Shown here: piece by piece, positions 43,154 to 52,385 of the stretch
Layout of the letters: every line of letters starts with the position of its first letter
Position numbering within the stretch: the stretch's first letter is position 1
From: a virus
Reading direction: 5' to 3' (one strand)
Virus record (IMG/VR): IMGVR_UViG_3300030098_003968
Span: 8,603 to 72,602 of that record
Length of the DNA stretch: 64,000 nt
Notes under the pieces: generated by a model
Seen by the model: the letters and a program-made list of their open reading frames with translations, nothing else
The model's database searches: none
What the model was told of the DNA's origin: nothing
Translations under genes and position numbers: made by a program

Positions 43154-44818
43154 ATGCCTGTAGTTGACGAAATTTATCTAGGTAACCCGAACCTAAAAAA
43201 AGCAAACGTTTCTGTTGAATTCACACAGGAGCAATTGCTGGAATATGTGGCATGTAGGGAAGATCCAGTTTATTTCGCAAAGCAGCATGTTAAGATTGTT
43301 TCTCTTGATGAAGGTTTAACACCATTTAAACCTTATGATTTTCAAGAAAAATTAATTAAGAATTTCCACGAAAAGAGATTTAATATATGTAAGATGCCTC
43401 GTCAGACAGGTAAGTCTACAACATGTATTTCATATCTCTTGCATTATTTGCTATTTAATGATAGTGTAAATATTGGTATTCTTGCTAACAAGGCAGCAAC
43501 CGCAAGGGAACTTCTTGGCAGACTACAAACTGCATATGAGAATGTTCCCAAGTGGATGCAACAAGGTGTCTTGTCATGGAATAGAGGTTCACTGGAGTTA
43601 GAAAATGGTTCCAAAATCTTGGCTGCTTCGACTAGTGCCTCAGCTGTTCGAGGAATGTCATTCAATATCTTGTTTCTGGATGAGTTTGCATTCGTTCCAA
43701 ATCATATTGCTGATTCGTTTTTTGCCTCTGTTTATCCTACTATTACTTCTGGTAAAAGCACGAAAGTCATAATGGTATCTACTCCTCACGGGATGAACCA
43801 TTTTTATAGGTATTGGCACGACGCAGAAAGAGGAAAGAATGAATATACTCCAACAGATGTTCATTGGTCTGAAGTTCCAGGTAGAGATGATAAATGGAGA
43901 CAACAAACTATTGCAAACACTTCAGAGCAACAGTTTAAGGTTGAATTTGAATGTGAGTTTCTAGGATCTGTTGATACTCTTATTGCACCTAGTAAATTAA
44001 GATCTTTTGTTTATGAAAATCCAATGACATCAAGTGCAGGACTTGATGTATATGAAGAACCAGAAAAGAAACATGATTATGTTGTTACAGTAGACGTTGC
44101 AAGAGGAGTAGAGAAAGATTACTCTGCATTTGTAGTTGTAGATATTACTTCATTCCCTCATAAGGTAGTAGCAAAGTATAGGAATAATGAGATTAAACCT
44201 ATGCTATTCCCAAGTATCATATATGAAATAGCATCAAAGTATAATCAAGCATTTATTTTATGTGAAGTAAATGATATTGGAGATCAGGTAGCAGCAATTA
44301 TAAATTACGATTTAGAATATGAAAATCTCTTAATGTGTTCTATGAGAGGTAGAGCAGGTCAAGTTGTAGGTCAGGGGTTCTCTGGTAAGAAGACACAACT
44401 TGGAGTTAAGATGTCCAAGACTGTTAAGAAGGTTGGTGCTCTTAACTTAAAGACTATTATTGAGAGTGATAAATTATTATTTAAGGATTATGAAATATTA
44501 AGTGAATTAACAACTTTCATTCAGAAGAGTAATTCCTTCGAAGCAGAAGAAGGATGTAATGATGACCTTGCAATGTGCCTTGTCATATATGCTTGGTTGG
44601 TTGCACAAGACTATTTCAAAGAACTTACTGATCAGGATGTAAGGAAAAGATTGTATGAAGAACAGAAAAATCAGATTGAGCAAGATATGGCACCATTTGG
44701 TTTTATTGCTGATGGATTAGAAGAAGGTACTTTTGTTGATGCGGAAGGTGATAGGTGGTATACAGATGAATATGGAGACAAGGGTGGAGGTATGAACTAT
44801 ATGTGGGACTATATGTAA
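43154..44818 (+). CDS. gp17: Terminase large subunit gp17 (ATPase and nuclease)
   Basis: gp17 is the ATP-driven motor that translocates DNA into the prohead and cuts the concatemer. The Walker A variant RQTGKST is at residues 83-89. The Walker B and catalytic acid are in ILFLDEF (D176, E177). A coupling motif MVSTP lies near 207-211. The C-terminal RNase-H-fold nuclease shows VTVDVARG (D314), CEVND (E371 to D374) and a late acidic CNDDLAM. The length of 554 aa is close to T4 gp17 (610). All expected catalytic residues are present, so it should be functional. Confidence 0.95.
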   Translation: MPVVDEIYLGNPNLKKANVSVEFTQEQLLEYVACREDPVYFAKQHVKIVSLDEGLTPFKPYDFQEKLIKNFHEKRFNICKMPRQTGKSTTCISYLLHYLLFNDSVNIGILANKAATARELLGRLQTAYENVPKWMQQGVLSWNRGSLELENGSKILAASTSASAVRGMSFNILFLDEFAFVPNHIADSFFASVYPTITSGKSTKVIMVSTPHGMNHFYRYWHDAERGKNEYTPTDVHWSEVPGRDDKWRQQTIANTSEQQFKVEFECEFLGSVDTLIAPSKLRSFVYENPMTSSAGLDVYEEPEKKHDYVVTVDVARGVEKDYSAFVVVDITSFPHKVVAKYRNNEIKPMLFPSIIYEIASKYNQAFILCEVNDIGDQVAAIINYDLEYENLLMCSMRGRAGQVVGQGFSGKKTQLGVKMSKTVKKVGALNLKTIIESDKLLFKDYEILSELTTFIQKSNSFEAEEGCNDDLAMCLVIYAWLVAQDYFKELTDQDVRKRLYEEQKNQIEQDMAPFGFIADGLEEGTFVDAEGDRWYTDEYGDKGGGMNYMWDYM

Positions 44819-44830
44819 ACATCCAAAATA

Positions 44831-44837
44831 ATAAATA
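44831..44837 (+). promoter_or_regulatory. Late promoter motif ATAAATA before gene 18
   Basis: AATAATAAATATTTT lies in the 52-base gap before the gp18 ATG at 44871. Confidence 0.6.
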
Positions 44838-44870
44838 TTTTCAGAAATACTGAGTATCGGAGTCTAAAGC

Positions 44871-47108
44871 ATGGCGACACCTCAATTATCTCCTGGTGTA
44901 TTAACGAGAGAGGTTGACCTTACCGTAGGAAGAGCTGAAAATGTATTGGATAACATCGGTGCGATTGCTGGTCCATTCAGCATCGGTCCCGTCGATGAAC
45001 CAATTGATATTGCTACAGAAGAGGATCTAATCAACGTATATGGTAAACCGCTAGGAACGGATGCCCAATACGAGTACTGGATGACAGCAGCGTCTTACCT
45101 TACTTACGGGGGAGTCTTAAAAGTTTGCCGTACTGACGGAACGAACTTAAACAACGCAAACGCAGGTGTTGGAATAGCATCTACGTCTGCTGGTAACTTA
45201 AAAATTAAAAATTACGATGATTACCAGAACAACTGGAATACATCGACAGAATTTACCTATGGTGCAAAGAACCCAGGTTCTTGGGCAAATGGTTTAAAAG
45301 TCTGCTTCATTGACGACTTGGCAGACCAGACTTTAGGTATCACAACTACAAGTCCAGGAGATTATGGTGCTATCGTTGGATATGCTGTAACTGCTGCACT
45401 ATCGGATGTGGTCATACCTGGTGCTGGTAGTACTGCTGGATTTAGCGGATACCTGAAAGGAATTATAACTGGTGTATCAACAGATGCTACGAACAGTCTT
45501 TCTACAGTTGATGTAAAAATTGTATCTAGAGTTTCTAGTGCAGGTACTGAAACTAAAATCGATTATAAGCAGTATACTCAATACGCTTCATTCGATACTT
45601 CCGATAACATCTGGTTTGTAAACAACTCTGGTATTAATACTGGTGCTCCAAACGCAGTGAATACTCCAGTAACCTTCTCACCAACGGCTGCAGAAGATTG
45701 GTATGATAATCAGGTTCTAGGATTAGAGAATTCAGTAGTTTACTGGAAGTCTCTTGCTCCAAGACCATCATCTAACAATTATGTAACCAAGAGAAAGGGC
45801 AAGAACGACGGAATGCATCTTGCTGTTGTTGATGACTTTGGTACCATCAGTGGAGTTCAAGGTGCTATCCTTGAGAAGCATATCAGTCTTTCCAAGGCAG
45901 AAGATGCTATCTCTGCAGTAAATTCTCCACAGAAGATATACTACAAACAGTATCTTGCAGATTTCTCCGACAATATTTACGCTGGATACAACGTATCTGC
46001 TGCTGCTGATACCTACTGGAATACTGAACCAATTGCATCTGGTTTCGGAACTGCTTGCACACCTTATACAACTGCTCAAGGTTTATGGGGTCAGAAGGCA
46101 CAAGACACAACATTCTCACTTATAGGAAACAAAACCTATAAATTTGGTGGTGGTGTTGATTATGGTGCTGGAATTCCTGAAGTCGGACAGAATGGTGGTA
46201 TGACTGCTACTCTAGGTGATCTTAAGACTTCATATAATAAGTTTGCCAATAAAGATGAGATTCAGGTAGATTATCTAATCATGGGGCCTGGTTTAGGTGC
46301 TAGAGATCTCTCACAGGCAAAAGCAAATAGTCTGTTATCCATTGTTGGAGATAGAAAAGACTGTGTTGCATGTATTGGTCCTCATAGAGGTGACCTTGTT
46401 AACGTAACAAACACAACTACACAGACTACTAACCTGATTACATACTTCGCTCCTCTATCATCTTCCTCTTACGGAATCTTCGATAGTGGTTACAAGTATA
46501 CTTACGACAGATTTAACAACGAATTTAGATACATTCCAACCAATGGAGACATTGCTGGACTAATGTGTCGCACAAATGTCGTTGCATATCCTTGGTTCTC
46601 TCCTGCTGGTCAGCAAAGAGGAATCATAAACAATGCAATTAAACTTGCATACAACCCAACACAAGATCAAAGAGATCAACTGTATCCAAATAGAATTAAC
46701 GCTGTTGTTACAAAACCTGGTACAGGTACACTACTCTTTGGTGACAAAACCGCACTCGCATATGCATCAGCGTTTGACAGAATTAACGTTCGCCGTTTAT
46801 TCCTTACAATTGAGCAAGCACTGCAGAAAGCTGCAGAAGCACAACTCTTCGAGTTAAATGATGAGTTAACGAGAGCAAACTTTAGAAACATTGTTGAACC
46901 TTATCTACGAGATGTTGAAGCAAAACGTGGACTCTACGGATTCCTAGTTGTTTGCGATACAACTAATAACACTCCTGATATTATTGATAACAATGAGTTT
47001 AGAGCAGACATCTATCTGAAGCCTGCCAAGTCTATCAACTATGTAACTCTTACATTTGTTGCTACTAGAACTGGTGTTAGCTTCGATGAAGTTGCTGGTC
47101 GTGTTTAA
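44871..47108 (+). CDS. gp18: Tail sheath protein gp18
   Basis: gp18 is the contractile sheath subunit. The N-terminus QLSPGVLTREVDLT, followed by IGAIAGPFSIGPVDEPIDIA and LINVYGKPL, is diagnostic of the T4-like sheath. The C-terminal conserved core includes FDRINVRRLFLTIEQALQKA and LVVCDTTNNTPDIIDNNEFR, then DIYLKPAKSINYVTLTF. At 745 aa it is slightly longer than T4 gp18 (659), the surplus lying in the exposed middle domains. It has a late promoter motif of its own, consistent with very high expression. Codon choice here is more C-ended than in the giant gene, as in gene 23. Confidence 0.95.
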   Translation: MATPQLSPGVLTREVDLTVGRAENVLDNIGAIAGPFSIGPVDEPIDIATEEDLINVYGKPLGTDAQYEYWMTAASYLTYGGVLKVCRTDGTNLNNANAGVGIASTSAGNLKIKNYDDYQNNWNTSTEFTYGAKNPGSWANGLKVCFIDDLADQTLGITTTSPGDYGAIVGYAVTAALSDVVIPGAGSTAGFSGYLKGIITGVSTDATNSLSTVDVKIVSRVSSAGTETKIDYKQYTQYASFDTSDNIWFVNNSGINTGAPNAVNTPVTFSPTAAEDWYDNQVLGLENSVVYWKSLAPRPSSNNYVTKRKGKNDGMHLAVVDDFGTISGVQGAILEKHISLSKAEDAISAVNSPQKIYYKQYLADFSDNIYAGYNVSAAADTYWNTEPIASGFGTACTPYTTAQGLWGQKAQDTTFSLIGNKTYKFGGGVDYGAGIPEVGQNGGMTATLGDLKTSYNKFANKDEIQVDYLIMGPGLGARDLSQAKANSLLSIVGDRKDCVACIGPHRGDLVNVTNTTTQTTNLITYFAPLSSSSYGIFDSGYKYTYDRFNNEFRYIPTNGDIAGLMCRTNVVAYPWFSPAGQQRGIINNAIKLAYNPTQDQRDQLYPNRINAVVTKPGTGTLLFGDKTALAYASAFDRINVRRLFLTIEQALQKAAEAQLFELNDELTRANFRNIVEPYLRDVEAKRGLYGFLVVCDTTNNTPDIIDNNEFRADIYLKPAKSINYVTLTFVATRTGVSFDEVAGRV

Positions 47109-47122
47109 TTCCATTAATTCAT

Positions 47123-47129
47123 CTAAATA
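47123..47129 (+). promoter_or_regulatory. Late promoter motif CTAAATA before gene 19
   Basis: CATCTAAATAAC in the 44-base gap is followed by AGGAGGAG (47136-47143), one of the strongest ribosome binding sites in the window, ten bases before the ATG at 47153. Confidence 0.65.
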
Positions 47130-47152
47130 ACTACTAGGAGGAGTACAGAATT

Positions 47153-47743
47153 ATGGCATCAACGAAAGAGAACAGAACGATCTCTGATTTTAAAGGAGCA
47201 CTGATCGGTGGCGGTGCAAGACCCAATCTGTTCGAGGTAGAGCTCACAACTCTACCTGCAGGGATTAGTTGGAATTCATCAGATTTTTCATATATGTGCA
47301 AAGCAGCAACATTACCTGCTTCAAACATAGCAAACATCGATATCCCATTTAGAGGTCGTATTTTTAAAGTTGCTGGAGACAGGACAATTGATCCTTGGAC
47401 AGTAACTATAATTAATGACGAAAACTTTAACTTAAGAAACGCATTTGAAGAGTGGGCAGATCTAATTGCCAAGTTAGAAAATAACTTGGGTGCAACAGAT
47501 CCAGAAGCTTATATGGTAAATGCTAAAGTTTATCAGTTAGGTAGAGGTTCTACACCAAATAGTAAATCTAACTCTGGAACTGCAAATAGTGTTCTTAAAG
47601 AGTATGAATTCTTCAATATTTGGCCTTCAACTGTGGCTGCTATTGACTTATCTTACGATTCAACCGATACTATAGAAGAGTTTACTGTAGACTTCCAAGT
47701 TCAATCTTACAGATTTAACGGGGCTGGCGGTCCAAACGGCTAA
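47153..47743 (+). CDS. gp19: Tail tube protein gp19
   Basis: gp19 forms the inner tail tube through which DNA passes. The 196-residue protein matches the T4-type tube family (T4: 163). The N-terminal ALIGGGARPNLFEVELTTLP, then FSYMCKAATLPASNI and the strand RIFKVAGDRTIDPWTVTIIN, are typical. The C-terminal IEEFTVDFQVQSYRF is the final tube strand. It has a very strong ribosome binding site and its own late promoter motif, as expected for a protein needed in high copy. It shares fold ancestry with gp3 and gp15-type proteins. Confidence 0.94.
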   Translation: MASTKENRTISDFKGALIGGGARPNLFEVELTTLPAGISWNSSDFSYMCKAATLPASNIANIDIPFRGRIFKVAGDRTIDPWTVTIINDENFNLRNAFEEWADLIAKLENNLGATDPEAYMVNAKVYQLGRGSTPNSKSNSGTANSVLKEYEFFNIWPSTVAAIDLSYDSTDTIEEFTVDFQVQSYRFNGAGGPNG

Positions 47744-47750
47744 CTAAATA
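47744..47750 (+). promoter_or_regulatory. Late promoter motif CTAAATA before gene 20
   Basis: TAACTAAATAGT directly follows the gp19 stop and is 22 bases before the gp20 ATG; GTAAGGAAA serves as ribosome site. Confidence 0.65.
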
Positions 47751-47772
47751 GTACGTAAGGAAACTATAAATC

Positions 47773-49428
47773 ATGGCAAAATTATTTGGGTTCTCGATAG
47801 AGGACTCCGAATCACTATCGAATACTGCGGTATCTCCCATTCCTCCAAATAACGAGGATGGGAGCGACCACTATATGAGTAGTGGTTTTTTTGGTTCTTA
47901 TGTAGATATTGAAGGTATCTATAGAACTGAATTTGATTTGATTAAAAGGTATCGAGAGATGGCACTTCATCCAGAAGCGGATAGTGCTATTGAAGATATT
48001 GTAAATGAAGCAATTGTATCAGATACTAATGATACTCCAGTAGAAATTGAACTTTCTAATCTTAATGCTAGTGATGGTATTAAAGATAAAATCAGAAAAG
48101 AGTTTAGATATCTATTAGACATATTAGATTTTGATAAAAAAGCACACGAAATCTATAGGAATTGGTACATTGATGGTCGTATTTACTATCATAAAATCAT
48201 AGATTTAAAGAGACCACAAGACGGTATTCAGGAATTAAGATACATAGACGCAATGAAAATGCGTCATGTTAGACAAGAAAAAAAGAAAGAAGCAGATAAG
48301 TATAAGGTGTCAAATACTGGGGATGATCCAATGGATTATGAATTCCCAGAAATCGAAGAGTATTTTATTTACAATCAGAAGGGTATTTACCCTACTGGTA
48401 ACATTAATGCAAAAGGGCCTAGTCAAGGAGTTAAAATTGCAAAGGATGCAATTACCTATTGTACTTCTGGATTAGTAGATAGAAATAAAGGATCAACACT
48501 TTCTTATCTTCATAAAGCAATTAAATCACTCAATCAATTAAGAATGATTGAGGATAGTCTTGTTATCTACAGATTATCAAGAGCACCAGAAAGGAGAATA
48601 TTCTATATCGACGTTGGTAATCTACCTAAAGTTAAGGCAGAACAATACCTTCGTGATGTTATGATGAGGTATCGTAACAAGTTAGTATATGATGCAAACA
48701 CTGGTGAGATTCGTGATGACAAAAAGTATATGGCGATGTTGGAAGATTTTTGGTTACCCAGAAGGGAAGGAGGACGTGGTACTGAAATTTCTACTCTTCC
48801 TGGAGGCCAAAACCTTGGAGAAATCACTGACATTGAGTACTTCAAGAAGAAATTGTACCGTTCACTCAATGTTCCACCATCTAGAATGGACGGAGAAGGA
48901 GGATTTAATTTAGGAAGATCATCAGAAATACTACGTGATGAATTAAAATTCACTAAATTTGTCGGACGTTTAAGGAAGAGATTTTCTAGAATGTTCCATG
49001 ACATGCTCAAAACACAGTTAATTCTGAAGAATGTTGTGACTCCAGAAGACTGGGATATTATGAGTGATCATATTCAATATGATTTCTTATATGATAATCA
49101 CTTCTCTGAACTTAAAGAAACAGAACTCTTTAACGAAAGAATTAATGTTGCTGCTACTGCAGAACCATATATTGGCAGATACTATTCTCAAGATTATGTA
49201 AGACGTAAGATACTTCGTCAGACTGATATTGAGATTAAGGAACAGGATGAATTGATGGCAAAAGAAATTGAGGATGGAGTTATTCCTGATCCAATGGCAC
49301 CAGTTGATCCTGAAACAGGAATGCCTTTAGATGCTATGGGTGGAGATCCAAATGCTCCAGTAATGGAACCAGATCTAGAAGGTGAAACTTTAGTTAAAAA
49401 AGAAATGCCGAAAGGTGGAGAAATTTAA
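47773..49428 (+). CDS. gp20: Portal vertex protein gp20
   Basis: gp20 is the dodecameric portal, initiator of head assembly and gate for DNA. Conserved blocks include YREMALHPEADSAIEDIVNE, YRNWYIDGRIYYHKIIDLKR, YRLSRAPERRIFYIDVGNLP and the CPS1-8-type marker region around MRYRNKLVYDANTGEIRDDK. The ending is an acidic tail. The 551-residue length agrees with the T4 family (524). It follows gene 19 under a late promoter motif and is immediately followed, one base after its stop, by a small gene starting with TTG. This gene is the usual diversity marker for marine T4-like phages. Confidence 0.96.
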   Translation: MAKLFGFSIEDSESLSNTAVSPIPPNNEDGSDHYMSSGFFGSYVDIEGIYRTEFDLIKRYREMALHPEADSAIEDIVNEAIVSDTNDTPVEIELSNLNASDGIKDKIRKEFRYLLDILDFDKKAHEIYRNWYIDGRIYYHKIIDLKRPQDGIQELRYIDAMKMRHVRQEKKKEADKYKVSNTGDDPMDYEFPEIEEYFIYNQKGIYPTGNINAKGPSQGVKIAKDAITYCTSGLVDRNKGSTLSYLHKAIKSLNQLRMIEDSLVIYRLSRAPERRIFYIDVGNLPKVKAEQYLRDVMMRYRNKLVYDANTGEIRDDKKYMAMLEDFWLPRREGGRGTEISTLPGGQNLGEITDIEYFKKKLYRSLNVPPSRMDGEGGFNLGRSSEILRDELKFTKFVGRLRKRFSRMFHDMLKTQLILKNVVTPEDWDIMSDHIQYDFLYDNHFSELKETELFNERINVAATAEPYIGRYYSQDYVRRKILRQTDIEIKEQDELMAKEIEDGVIPDPMAPVDPETGMPLDAMGGDPNAPVMEPDLEGETLVKKEMPKGGEI

Positions 49429-49638
49429 TTGGAATTGAATCGGGACGAAAGAGGAAAACAATACCTTAAAGCGAATTTCGGAATAGATGATATTCGTTTA
49501 ATGTATGATGCTCTTAATCATTTGTATGATAATTGGCCTGGTGAACCATTCAGACATCGTTCCGAACATGAACGTTTAGAGAAGATGAAAAATATGTTTT
49601 ATTCTATGCTGATGGAGTATACTCTACACCAGCGATAG
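49429..49638 (+). CDS. Small conserved protein between genes 20 and 67, 69 aa
   Basis: The first usable codon is TTG at 49429, touching the gp20 stop (TAATTG), with GGTGGAGAAA as ribosome site inside gene 20. The product MELNRDERGKQYLKANFGID, then LMYDALNHLYDNWPG and a helical C-terminus (ERLEKMKNMFYSMLMEYTLH), is compact and helical. I recall a comparable small protein in this slot of T4-like cyanophages with no known role. Lack of an ATG makes the exact start uncertain. Confidence 0.65.
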   Translation: MELNRDERGKQYLKANFGIDDIRLMYDALNHLYDNWPGEPFRHRSEHERLEKMKNMFYSMLMEYTLHQR

Positions 49639-49646
49639 TATATTAC

Positions 49647-49653
49647 ATAAATA
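49647..49653 (+). promoter_or_regulatory. Late promoter motif ATAAATA before gene 67
   Basis: TACATAAATATAAAAGG lies 24 bases before the ATG at 49677. Confidence 0.6.
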
Positions 49654-49676
49654 TAAAAGGTTATTTAATTATTAAC

Positions 49677-49922
49677 ATGGATGATGAATTAATGAACATG
49701 ATGGTGGCAGATGATTCCGCATCACAGGTTAGCGATAAAATTAAAGATGTTCTTTTTGCAAAGTCTGCAGAAAGAGTAGATGCATATCGTCAAGATGTAG
49801 CAAATAGTTTATTCGGTAATCAAGAACCAGAAGTAGAAGATGAAGTCGAGACCGAAGTGGATGCAGAAGCAGAAACAGAAGTTGGAGATGAAATCGAAAC
49901 TGAAGAAGATGATGAGGAATAG
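49677..49922 (+). CDS. gp67: Prohead core protein gp67
   Basis: gp67 (PIP in T4) is a small acidic component of the prohead scaffold core, cleaved by the gp21 protease during maturation. The 81-residue protein has a helical N-terminal half (MDDELMNMMVADDSASQVSD, then IKDVLFAKSAERVDAYRQDV) and an extremely acidic tail made almost only of E, D, V and T (about residues 48-81). Both its size and position between portal and protease genes match. It has its own late promoter motif. Confidence 0.85.
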   Translation: MDDELMNMMVADDSASQVSDKIKDVLFAKSAERVDAYRQDVANSLFGNQEPEVEDEVETEVDAEAETEVGDEIETEEDDEE

Positions 49923-49925
49923 TTT

Positions 49926-49933
49926 TATAAATA
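49926..49933 (+). promoter_or_regulatory. Late promoter TATAAATA before the 188-residue gene
   Basis: This is an exact T4 late consensus, four bases after the gp67 stop and 31 bases before the ATG at 49964. Confidence 0.8.
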
Positions 49934-49963
49934 ACTTACAAATGATCCAAAAAGTATAGCATA

Positions 49964-50530
49964 ATGGCACATAGAGCAGTTGGAGCAGGACAATCGATTG
50001 CGTTGGCGGGAACGGCAGCAACTTCGAGTGCTTTTAAAGTACAATCAAGTGTAGTAAGAGTAGTAGCAAAAGGAGCTCCTGCTTTTGTTGCAATAGGTAC
50101 AAATCCAGTTGCTACAACTTCTGACTATTATGTTCCTGCAGGGGGAACTGCAACACTGGGAATAACAAAAGCATCTCAAAGAGTTACTGATATTATTGTC
50201 GGATCAGCAACAACCCTTGTTTGTCCAGAAGGAACACAAATGCCTTTCGTGGTTGGTGACAGAGTTACTATTCAAGATTCAAGTGATAGTAATTATGATA
50301 CCAAGATTAGTAATGCCGAGGTGACTACTGTTTATCATTCATCTGGTAGGGATGGTTATTTCCAAACTAGAATTAAAGTGAGTGCTGATACTTCTGGTAT
50401 TAGTACAGCATTTGATCCTGGATGTCATGCTACTCTTTATAGATCAAATAGTGTATCTGCCTTAACACCAGATGGTGCAACAGGTGGAGTTCTTTATATT
50501 CAACAAGTCCAAACAAGCGGGGATGCCTGA
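49964..50530 (+). CDS. Head-region structural protein, 188 aa
   Basis: This gene sits where T4 carries gene 68, between gp67 and the gp21 protease, but the protein is not an acidic core helix. MAHRAVGAGQSIALAGTAAT is followed by beta-rich sequence (VVRVVAKGAPAFVAIGTNPV, ADYYVPAGG-like loop, TQMPFVVGDRVTIQDSS). The composition resembles a small all-beta head decoration or adaptor protein. Its exact late promoter suggests abundant expression. The last base of its TGA is the first base of the gp21 ATG. I cannot name a homologue with certainty. Confidence 0.7.
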   Translation: MAHRAVGAGQSIALAGTAATSSAFKVQSSVVRVVAKGAPAFVAIGTNPVATTSDYYVPAGGTATLGITKASQRVTDIIVGSATTLVCPEGTQMPFVVGDRVTIQDSSDSNYDTKISNAEVTTVYHSSGRDGYFQTRIKVSADTSGISTAFDPGCHATLYRSNSVSALTPDGATGGVLYIQQVQTSGDA

Positions 50531-51180
50531 TGAAACTCATTAGAGAAGAAATTGAAACAGTTGAGTTCCTTGTCGAAAATAGAAACGGCAAGAAATCAAT
50601 GTATATCGAGGGTGTCTTTTTGCAAGGAAACATTCAAAACCGTAATGGTAGAATGTATCCAATGGAAACACTCCGCAAGGAAGTTGGACGTTATAACGAG
50701 AATCATATTCAATCAGGAAGAGCACTTGGAGAACTCGGTCATCCCGAAGGTCCAACGGTAAACCTTGATCGTGTTTCTCATAAGATCGTTTCTCTTAAGG
50801 AGAATGGATCAAACTTCATTGGTAAAGCGAAAATTCTCGGTACACCAATGGGTAAAATTGCATCTTCACTTATTGAAGAAGGTGTAAAACTTGGCGTATC
50901 TTCAAGAGGTATTGGTTCTCTCAAACCAACTCGTGAAGGAGTCAATGTTGTAGGTGATGACTTTATGTTATCAACTGCTGCAGATATCGTTGCCGATCCT
51001 TCTGCTCCTGATGCTTTCGTTGAAGGTATTATGGAAGGTAAGGACTGGGTATGGGATGGTGGTATTTTGCGTGAGAAGTTCGCAGAAAAAACATATAAGA
51101 CCATCAATACATTGGTTGATCAGAAACAATTAGATGAGAAAAAATTATCTCTCTTTAATGATTTCTTATCAAACTTGTAA
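50530..51180 (+). CDS. gp21: Prohead protease gp21
   Basis: gp21 is the serine protease that degrades the scaffold and trims gp23 during head maturation. The herpesvirus-type fold is indicated by the motif GELGHPEGP (catalytic histidine at 71) and the nucleophile region GVKLGVSSRGIGS (serine at 124 or 125). The start TVEFLVENRNGKKSMYIEGV followed by FLQGNIQNRNGRMYP is typical. The length (216) is the same as in T4 (212). The start shares one base with the upstream gene, and the scaffold and capsid genes follow. Confidence 0.95.
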   Translation: MKLIREEIETVEFLVENRNGKKSMYIEGVFLQGNIQNRNGRMYPMETLRKEVGRYNENHIQSGRALGELGHPEGPTVNLDRVSHKIVSLKENGSNFIGKAKILGTPMGKIASSLIEEGVKLGVSSRGIGSLKPTREGVNVVGDDFMLSTAADIVADPSAPDAFVEGIMEGKDWVWDGGILREKFAEKTYKTINTLVDQKQLDEKKLSLFNDFLSNL

Positions 51181-51185
51181 AACTT

Positions 51186-51192
51186 CTAAATA
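51186..51192 (+). promoter_or_regulatory. Late promoter motif CTAAATA before gene 22
   Basis: TTCTAAATAAATATAG follows the gp21 stop, 36 bases before the gp22 ATG at 51229. Confidence 0.65.
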
Positions 51193-51228
51193 AATATAGA
51201 TTTTAACTAAAAAGTCGGAGTCGTACAA

Positions 51229-52338
51229 ATGTCTCGTGGTACAAAACAAGAAATGGAAGAAGGTTTGATCGATGTCGCTTCAGGCATCAAAAAATCAAAT
51301 ACTGCAGTGAATGCCCCTGGTAAGCCTGGCGAACCTATAGATACATCCCAAGGAAAATGGGAAGATCTCGGTGGACCAACACCTCAAAATTATAAGGTGG
51401 ATGATGATTCAGCTAAGCTGAAGACTCCTGGTGGTAATCTCAAGCAGGTATCCGACGTAGTTACTAATCGCAAAGGAAAAACTCTCAAGCAAGGAGACGA
51501 AGCAGAAGTGACTGACGAACAAGAAGTAGTTGCTGAAGAGCCCGCTACTGAAGAAGTAGTCGCTGAAGCAGAAACAACTGAAGAAACAGTTGTTGAAGAA
51601 GAGACACCTGAAGTTAACATCGAAGATGATGTTAATGCATTATTAGGTGGCGAAGAACTCTCCGAAGACTTTAGAGAGAAAGCAAAGCTTGTATTCGAAA
51701 CCGCACTAAACTCCAAAGTTGCCGAAGTTAAAGAGGCTTTGGAAGCGAAGTATCAAGAGACCCTTGAGGAAAAATTAGAAGCAGAGAAAACTGCACTTTC
51801 CGAAAGAGTTGATAGTTATCTTGAGTACGTTGCTGATGAGTGGTTTACGGAAAATACTCTTGCTGTAGAGCAAGGGCTTAAAACAGAATTGACCGAATCA
51901 TTCCTATCTGGAATGAAAGGTCTCTTTGAAGAGCATTACGTATCTATCCCTGAAGATAAGTACGATGTTCTAGAGAGCATGGTCGAAAAACTTGATGATA
52001 TGGAGACGAAACTCAACGAGCAAATAGAGAAGAACGTCGCATTAAACAGTCGCCTTGGCGAATCTGTTGCTGACGGTATCCTTTCTAGCGTTTCTGAAGG
52101 TCTAGCGGCCACACAGAAAGAGAAGCTTGCATCACTTGCTGAAAGTGTAGAGTTTGAAAGTGAAGAATCTTATCGTGAAAAATTGGAGACATTGAAGGAA
52201 TCTTATTTCGCTTCAAAAGGAACTCCAACTTCTAAATCAGAAACTCTTTCTGAAGGAGTAGATAACGCAGAAGGTGCAGAGTCACACTCCGCTTCTATGT
52301 CTGCTTACTTAAGAACTCTTTCTGGATTTAGTAAGTAA
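51229..52338 (+). CDS. gp22: Prohead scaffold core protein gp22
   Basis: gp22 is the main scaffold around which gp23 assembles, and it is removed by gp21. The 369-residue protein has a polar N-terminus, an extremely acidic middle (residues about 85-130, alternating E, V, A, T), and a long helical coiled-coil second half (FREKAKLVFETALNSKVAEV, ALEAKYQETLEEKLEAEKTA, EDKYDVLESMVEKLDDMETK). The conserved C-terminal ending MSAYLRTLSGFSK is typical of T4-like cyanophage gp22. It is longer than T4 gp22 (269), mainly through the acidic part. Confidence 0.92.
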   Translation: MSRGTKQEMEEGLIDVASGIKKSNTAVNAPGKPGEPIDTSQGKWEDLGGPTPQNYKVDDDSAKLKTPGGNLKQVSDVVTNRKGKTLKQGDEAEVTDEQEVVAEEPATEEVVAEAETTEETVVEEETPEVNIEDDVNALLGGEELSEDFREKAKLVFETALNSKVAEVKEALEAKYQETLEEKLEAEKTALSERVDSYLEYVADEWFTENTLAVEQGLKTELTESFLSGMKGLFEEHYVSIPEDKYDVLESMVEKLDDMETKLNEQIEKNVALNSRLGESVADGILSSVSEGLAATQKEKLASLAESVEFESEESYREKLETLKESYFASKGTPTSKSETLSEGVDNAEGAESHSASMSAYLRTLSGFSK

Positions 52339-52385
52339 ACTGATTTAATTATCGTTCAAACAGAAAACACTTATTTTTAAAGCAA

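Noticed and set aside
45768-46079. 103-residue minus-strand frame in gene 18
   Set aside because: Antisense to the tail sheath gene; no independent signals.
48603-49010. 135-residue minus-strand frame
   Set aside because: Antisense to the conserved core of portal gene 20.
50778-51107. 109-residue minus-strand frame
   Set aside because: Antisense to the protease gp21; a shadow of its codon usage.
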